From: an uncultured Candidatus Pelagibacter sp.
GTDB taxonomy: Bacteria; Pseudomonadota; Alphaproteobacteria; Pelagibacterales; Pelagibacteraceae
DNA length: 64,000 nucleotides
Assembly: GCF_943788075.1 (NCBI RefSeq)
Contig: NZ_CALSOW010000002.1
Coordinates: 1-64,000, forward strand
Reading direction: 5' to 3'
Shown here piece after piece: positions 60,684-64,000 of the stretch (position 1 is its first letter; every line of letters starts with the position of its first letter). The notes beneath the pieces are model-generated. The model had not been told where the DNA came from, ran no database searches, and saw only the letters and a list, made by a program, of their open reading frames with translations. The position numbers were made by a program, and so were the translations under genes.

Positions 60684-61306
60684 TAGAACTTTTTACTGCT
60701 GATACTCCAAATGGAAAAAAAATTTCTATTATGCTTGAGGAGATTGGTTGCGATTTCAAAGTAACCAAAGTAGATATAAGTAAAGACGAACAATTTAAAC
60801 CAGAATTTATAAAGCTAAGCCCTTTTAGTAAAATTCCTGTGATTACAGATCATGATAATAAAGAAAGTATTTTTGAGTCTGGGGCAATTCTTATGTACTT
60901 AGCGGAAAAAAGTGGAAAGTTTTATGATGAACAAGATAGGTTAAAAATAAATCAGTGGTTAATGGCTCAAATGGGAACCATTGGTCCAATGATAGGTCAA
61001 CATCATCAGTTTCATCACTACAATCCTGGTAAAAGTGAATTTGGTGAAGAAAGATATTTCAAAATTACAAAGAGAATATATCAAGAATTAGACAATAGAT
61101 TAAAAGACTCTAAATTTCTTGCAGGAGAAAAATATACTATTGCAGACATTGCAACATGGCCCTGGATTGCAAGACATGAGTGGCATGATATTGGATTAAA
61201 AAATTATCAAAATTTATCCAGATGGTATTTAGAAATAGCAGATCGTGAAGCAGTGATTAAAGGGTATGATCTTTACAAGATTGGTAGTCAAATTCCAAAG
61301 CTCTAA
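60680..61306 (+). CDS. Glutathione S-transferase family protein
   Basis: 208 aa, GTG start overlapping the reductase stop (GTGA). N-terminal thioredoxin-like domain: ELFTADTPNGKKISIMLEEIG, SPFSKIPVITDHD (cis-Pro) and ESGAILMYLAEK (glutathione-binding Glu-Ser). C-terminal helical domain: QWLMAQMGTIGPMIGQHHQFHHY, with YTIADIATWPWIARHEWHDI (folding motif with Asp). It resembles the YfcG/YghU group (disulfide-bond reductases) by the TPNGKKI start. Fourth gene of the post-proteorhodopsin group. Confidence 0.9.
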   Translation: MIELFTADTPNGKKISIMLEEIGCDFKVTKVDISKDEQFKPEFIKLSPFSKIPVITDHDNKESIFESGAILMYLAEKSGKFYDEQDRLKINQWLMAQMGTIGPMIGQHHQFHHYNPGKSEFGEERYFKITKRIYQELDNRLKDSKFLAGEKYTIADIATWPWIARHEWHDIGLKNYQNLSRWYLEIADREAVIKGYDLYKIGSQIPKL

Positions 61307-61367
61307 TTGTAATAATTATCTTTTTAATTAATTTTCTTTAAAGCGAGTTTTATCCTAAGATTACTTT

Positions 61368-62175
61368 ATGAGTATTAAAATTTCATCACTAAATTATTGT
61401 CCAGTAAAATCTTTATCGTTTCAATAAATCGAACAATTGCAAAATTAAAAAAAATATTGGAATTGATGGGTGATAGAAATTTTGCATTTTCTAAAACCTT
61501 AGATTTAGATCAGGCAAAATTATTTGAAAAAAGTCCCAATGAAAGAAAAGATAAGTGGAATAAAATCTTAACTCTTAAAAACTCACCAGCTTCTAAATAA
61601 ATACAATTTTATATTTAAAGGTGAATGAGCTCACATTAATTCCTTAAAGATAAAGAGATTCTTGTCCATTGATGTAAATCAGCCTACTGAAAGTGTCAAG
61701 CACTTATCTGATAAAATTATCAGAACTGGAAAGTTCTTTAAAACAACCCTTAGCTCTAATTAGAAATGAATATTGACTTTCCCTTTTTTTGACACCTCTA
61801 TTTCAAAAAAAAGTAGATTTTGCTGAACTCTGATCTCCCTTTTGAATACTCCAAAGCATCAATGATTTTGAGAAAAAAGTTAATAAGAAGATTGAGACCT
61901 CAATTTTTAGAGGAAATATTTGTATTGATGGAATAGACCCTTGGAAAGAAAGAGAATGGATTGGAAAAACTATTAAAATTAACAATGTTTCTTTTAAAGT
62001 TGAAAAAAATATTCCAAGATGTGTTGCAATTAATCTTAAACCTCAAACAGATAATAATTCTTTTGATTTACTTCAGCTATTGAAAAAAACATACAATCAT
62101 TTTGATATGGGTGTGTTTTTAACAGCTTTAGATGATGGTGAAATAAGTACTAAAGATTTAATTAATTTTGATTAA
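61368..62175 (+). pseudogene. MOSC-domain protein, multiply frameshifted
   Basis: Pieces of one protein of about 265 aa in several frames. MSIKISSLNYCPVKSLSFQ is the MOSC N-terminal beta-barrel start; after a shift it continues GDRNFAFSKTLDLDQAKLF. Further fragments are VNQPTESVKHLSDKIIRTGK and SINDFEKKVNKKIETSIFRG. The tail IDGIDPWKEREWIGKTIKI through IPRCVAINLKPQT (with the conserved Cys) and HFDMGVFLTALDDG is open to the stop at 62173-62175. At least four indels, denser than elsewhere in the window. MOSC proteins handle molybdenum cofactor or N-hydroxylated substrates. Either bad sequence or a real pseudogene. Confidence 0.65.
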
Positions 62176-62184
62176 TTATAAAAT

Positions 62185-62721
62185 TTAATCATCTGCATGA
62201 ACTTTTTCATTTTTTTCATGCTTTTCTTGAGCTGCGATTGTGTATTTTGCAACAGGTCTTGCTATTAATCTTTTTAATCCAATAGGCTCTGCTGTGTCTA
62301 AACAGTATCCATAAATATCTTCTCTAATTCTCGCCAGTGCTTTGTCAATTTCTGATATTAACTTAATTTGTCTGTTAATAGCCTTCATCTCTACATTCTT
62401 ATCTGTATATGAACTTGCTTGATCAACTACGTCTGCAGAAATGCTATTATCGTCCATACTTCCAAAGTAAAGTGCCTCATTATTAGCTTTGACCAATTCT
62501 TTTTTCCATTCAGTTAATCTCATTCTAAAAAAAACTTTATGTTTTTCACACATATATTTTTCGGTGTCTTTTGGGACATAAGTTTTAGAAATTTTAATAG
62601 TAACTTTAGCAGCAGCTTTTGGTTTAGTAGTAACTTTTATTTTAGCAGCAGCTTTTGGTTTAGCAGCAACTTTTGTTTTAGACTTTGTAACTTTTTTTTT
62701 TACTTTAGTAGTCTTTGGCAT
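62185..62721 (-). CDS. dksA: DksA/TraR-family transcription factor with Lys/Ala-rich N-terminal tail
   Basis: 178 aa. Residues 1-45 form a basic tail with repeats of KPKAAAK/KIKVTTKPKAAAK, like a histone H1 tail. The DksA body follows: YMCEKHKVFFRMRLTEWKKEL, coiled-coil tip region DNSISADVVDQASSYTDKN, then ALARIREDIYGYCLDTAEPIGLKRL and ARPVAKYTIAAQEKHEKNEK. The canonical four-Cys zinc site is reduced to one Cys (GYC), as in known alphaproteobacterial cysteine-poor DksA. It binds the RNA polymerase secondary channel to tune rRNA and stress transcription. Confidence 0.88.
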   Translation of the reverse strand: MPKTTKVKKKVTKSKTKVAAKPKAAAKIKVTTKPKAAAKVTIKISKTYVPKDTEKYMCEKHKVFFRMRLTEWKKELVKANNEALYFGSMDDNSISADVVDQASSYTDKNVEMKAINRQIKLISEIDKALARIREDIYGYCLDTAEPIGLKRLIARPVAKYTIAAQEKHEKNEKVHADD

Positions 62722-62799
62722 AGTTTAAATTTGAATTTCCGGAGTATATTCAGCAAAATAGGGGTGTCAAGCAAGCGTAATTGCTATAAATATTTATAA

Positions 62800-64000
62800 A
62801 TGAGTAATAATAATAGAAATATAAATAATATTTATTATATTTTTATTACAGCTCATCTTATATTTTGGACTTTTATACCATCTATAACTAATCATAATTT
62901 ACCACTAGATACTATCGAGGCCTTAGCTTGGGGAAGTAATTTAGATTGGGGATTTAACAAGCATCCTCCAATGAGTGCTTTTTTTTCAGAAGTTTTTTTT
63001 CAGATTTTTGGATCTCAAGATTGGATATATTATTTGCTTAGTCAAATTTTTGTACTTACGTCATTTTATTATGTATTTAAATTCTCTAAAGAATTTTTTA
63101 ATAATGATTTACTGGGTTTAATTTCAGTTTTACTTATAGAAGCTATCTATTTTTATAATTTTACTACTCCAGAATTTAATGTAAATGTTTGCCAATTACC
63201 ATTTTGGTCTTTAACGGTATATTTTTCTTGGAAAATTTATAATAGTAAAGAAGTCAGATTTACTGATTGTTTTTTAGTTGGGTTATTTGCAGCTTTTGGA
63301 TTTTTATCTAAATACTTATTTATTTATCTTTTAGCATCAATCGATCTTTTGTTTGTCTATTTAATATTTATAAAAAAAGATAGAAAGTTTGATTTTAAAT
63401 ATTTGATAACTCTTGAGGTATTTTTAATTGTATTAGTTCCACATCTAATTTGGTTAAACAACAATGAATTTATCACCATTACTTATGGACTTGCTAGAAC
63501 TGGATTAGAGCAATCGAGTTTGATTGATCATATTAAATTTCCGCTTATTTTTTTAATTAAACAAGTTGGATTATTAATACCTTTCTTAATTTTAGTTTGG
63601 TTGCTAATAAAGAAAATTAAATTTAAATTTGATCTTAAAGATAAAAGATTACTTTTTTTATTAGCGATTAACATTTTACCGATTCTATTAATGTTTTTAA
63701 CTTCTGTGGTCACAGGTTCTAAGATTAGAACAATGTGGATGACACCGTTTTATTTGTTTTTTGGAACTTTGTTTATCTATGTATTTCAATCTCAAATAAA
63801 CATTAAAAAGTTAAAACCATTTATGATCGGATTTATCTTTTTATTTTTTTTATCCCCCATACTTTATGCTTATGTCTCAATTTCAAAGGATGACAAAAGA
63901 ACAGATTATCCAGGTAAAGAAATTGCGATTAAAACACAATATGCTTGGGATCAGCAATTCAAATCAAAGATCAATGTAGTTTATGGAAATGAATGGAACG
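62800..64000 (+). CDS. Glycosyltransferase family 39 / ArnT-like membrane protein (3' truncated by window end)
   Basis: Open frame from the ATG at 62800 to the end of the window (400 codons, no stop). N-terminus MSNNNRNINNIYYIFITAHL, then many TM helices. The first extracytoplasmic loop has PLDTIEALAWGSNLDWGFNKHPPMSAFF-type residues, matching the D-E-x-x-x-W...W-G-x-x-x-x-P-P-M pattern of PMT_2/ArnT polyprenyl-phosphate sugar transferases. It probably transfers a sugar from a lipid carrier to lipid A, protein or another glycan. The soluble C-terminal domain is cut off. Confidence 0.85.
   Translation, partial: MSNNNRNINNIYYIFITAHLIFWTFIPSITNHNLPLDTIEALAWGSNLDWGFNKHPPMSAFFSEVFFQIFGSQDWIYYLLSQIFVLTSFYYVFKFSKEFFNNDLLGLISVLLIEAIYFYNFTTPEFNVNVCQLPFWSLTVYFSWKIYNSKEVRFTDCFLVGLFAAFGFLSKYLFIYLLASIDLLFVYLIFIKKDRKFDFKYLITLEVFLIVLVPHLIWLNNNEFITITYGLARTGLEQSSLIDHIKFPLIFLIKQVGLLIPFLILVWLLIKKIKFKFDLKDKRLLFLLAINILPILLMFLTSVVTGSKIRTMWMTPFYLFFGTLFIYVFQSQINIKKLKPFMIGFIFLFFLSPILYAYVSISKDDKRTDYPGKEIAIKTQYAWDQQFKSKINVVYGNEWN

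Noticed and set aside
1-64000. CRISPR array, insertion sequence, integrase, phage or toxin-antitoxin locus
   Set aside because: No repeat-spacer series, transposase or integrase motif or att-like duplication was seen; the gene content is core metabolism and cell envelope.

Overview
The window is chromosomal DNA from an AT-rich, streamlined alphaproteobacterium, almost certainly SAR11 (Pelagibacterales). The grounds are low GC throughout, spacers of 0-50 bp with many 1-11 bp gene overlaps, lysine- and asparagine-rich proteins, the carA/carB and yqeY-dnaG-rpoD arrangement, and a green-tuned proteorhodopsin followed by a 2Fe-2S ferredoxin and a TrxB-like ferredoxin reductase. I see no insertion sequence, prophage, CRISPR array or rRNA operon. 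No gene-free stretch exceeds about 300 bases; the longest are about 255 bp before mraZ and 215 bp before the proteorhodopsin gene.

Layout. 1-4806: SDR reductase, uvrB, aspartate aminotransferase and a broken Rossmann protein. 4798-7577: an HxlR-regulator module and an ADP-ribosylglycohydrolase relative. 7581-10378: thioredoxin reductase, an ELM1-like protein, a 2OG-Fe(II) oxygenase and a small membrane protein. 10381-14776: carB and carA. 14904-19252: yqeY-dnaG-rpoD and two tRNAs. 19341-22427: a membrane protein, mlaC, mlaA, an amidase and RNase P RNA. 22611-43505: a long division and cell-wall (dcw) cluster, mraZ-ftsZ-rsmH-ftsL-ftsI-murEF-mraY-murD-ftsW-murG-murC-murB-ddl-ftsQ-ftsA(reduced)-lpxC-bamD-ligA. 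43488-52754: aminopeptidase P, uvrD, AsmA-like, fumC, a MazG-like protein, nadC, nadA, tRNA-Leu and a 53-aa membrane peptide. 52759-57221: ygfZ, dihydroorotase, an SMR transporter and propionyl-CoA synthetase. 57358-61306: the proteorhodopsin locus with a desaturase, ferredoxin, reductase and GST. 61368-64000: a broken MOSC protein, a DksA-like protein and a truncated glycosyltransferase.

The most unusual biology is in the dcw cluster. The gene in the ftsA position encodes only 229 aa. It aligns by eye with FtsA subdomains 1A and 1C plus a C-terminal amphipathic helix, with the whole actin-like ATPase half (2A/2B) missing. FtsZ has moved to sit directly behind mraZ, yet keeps the C-terminal peptide that in other bacteria docks on FtsA subdomain 2B. 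A near-consensus sigma-70 promoter before mraZ overlaps three TGGGN repeats spaced as in the MraZ operator. MurE and MurF are fused. Other oddities are a tRNA-Val with altered D-loop/T-loop contacts, a DnaG lacking most of its zinc ligands, a DksA-like protein with a histone-like tail, and a perfect 16-bp palindrome before the proteorhodopsin gene.

About a dozen genes, including essential ones (uvrB, trxB, carB, murEF, murC), are split by single-base frameshifts while the protein sequence continues intact on both sides. This looks like residual indel error in the sequence rather than gene decay, so those genes are annotated over their full extent.
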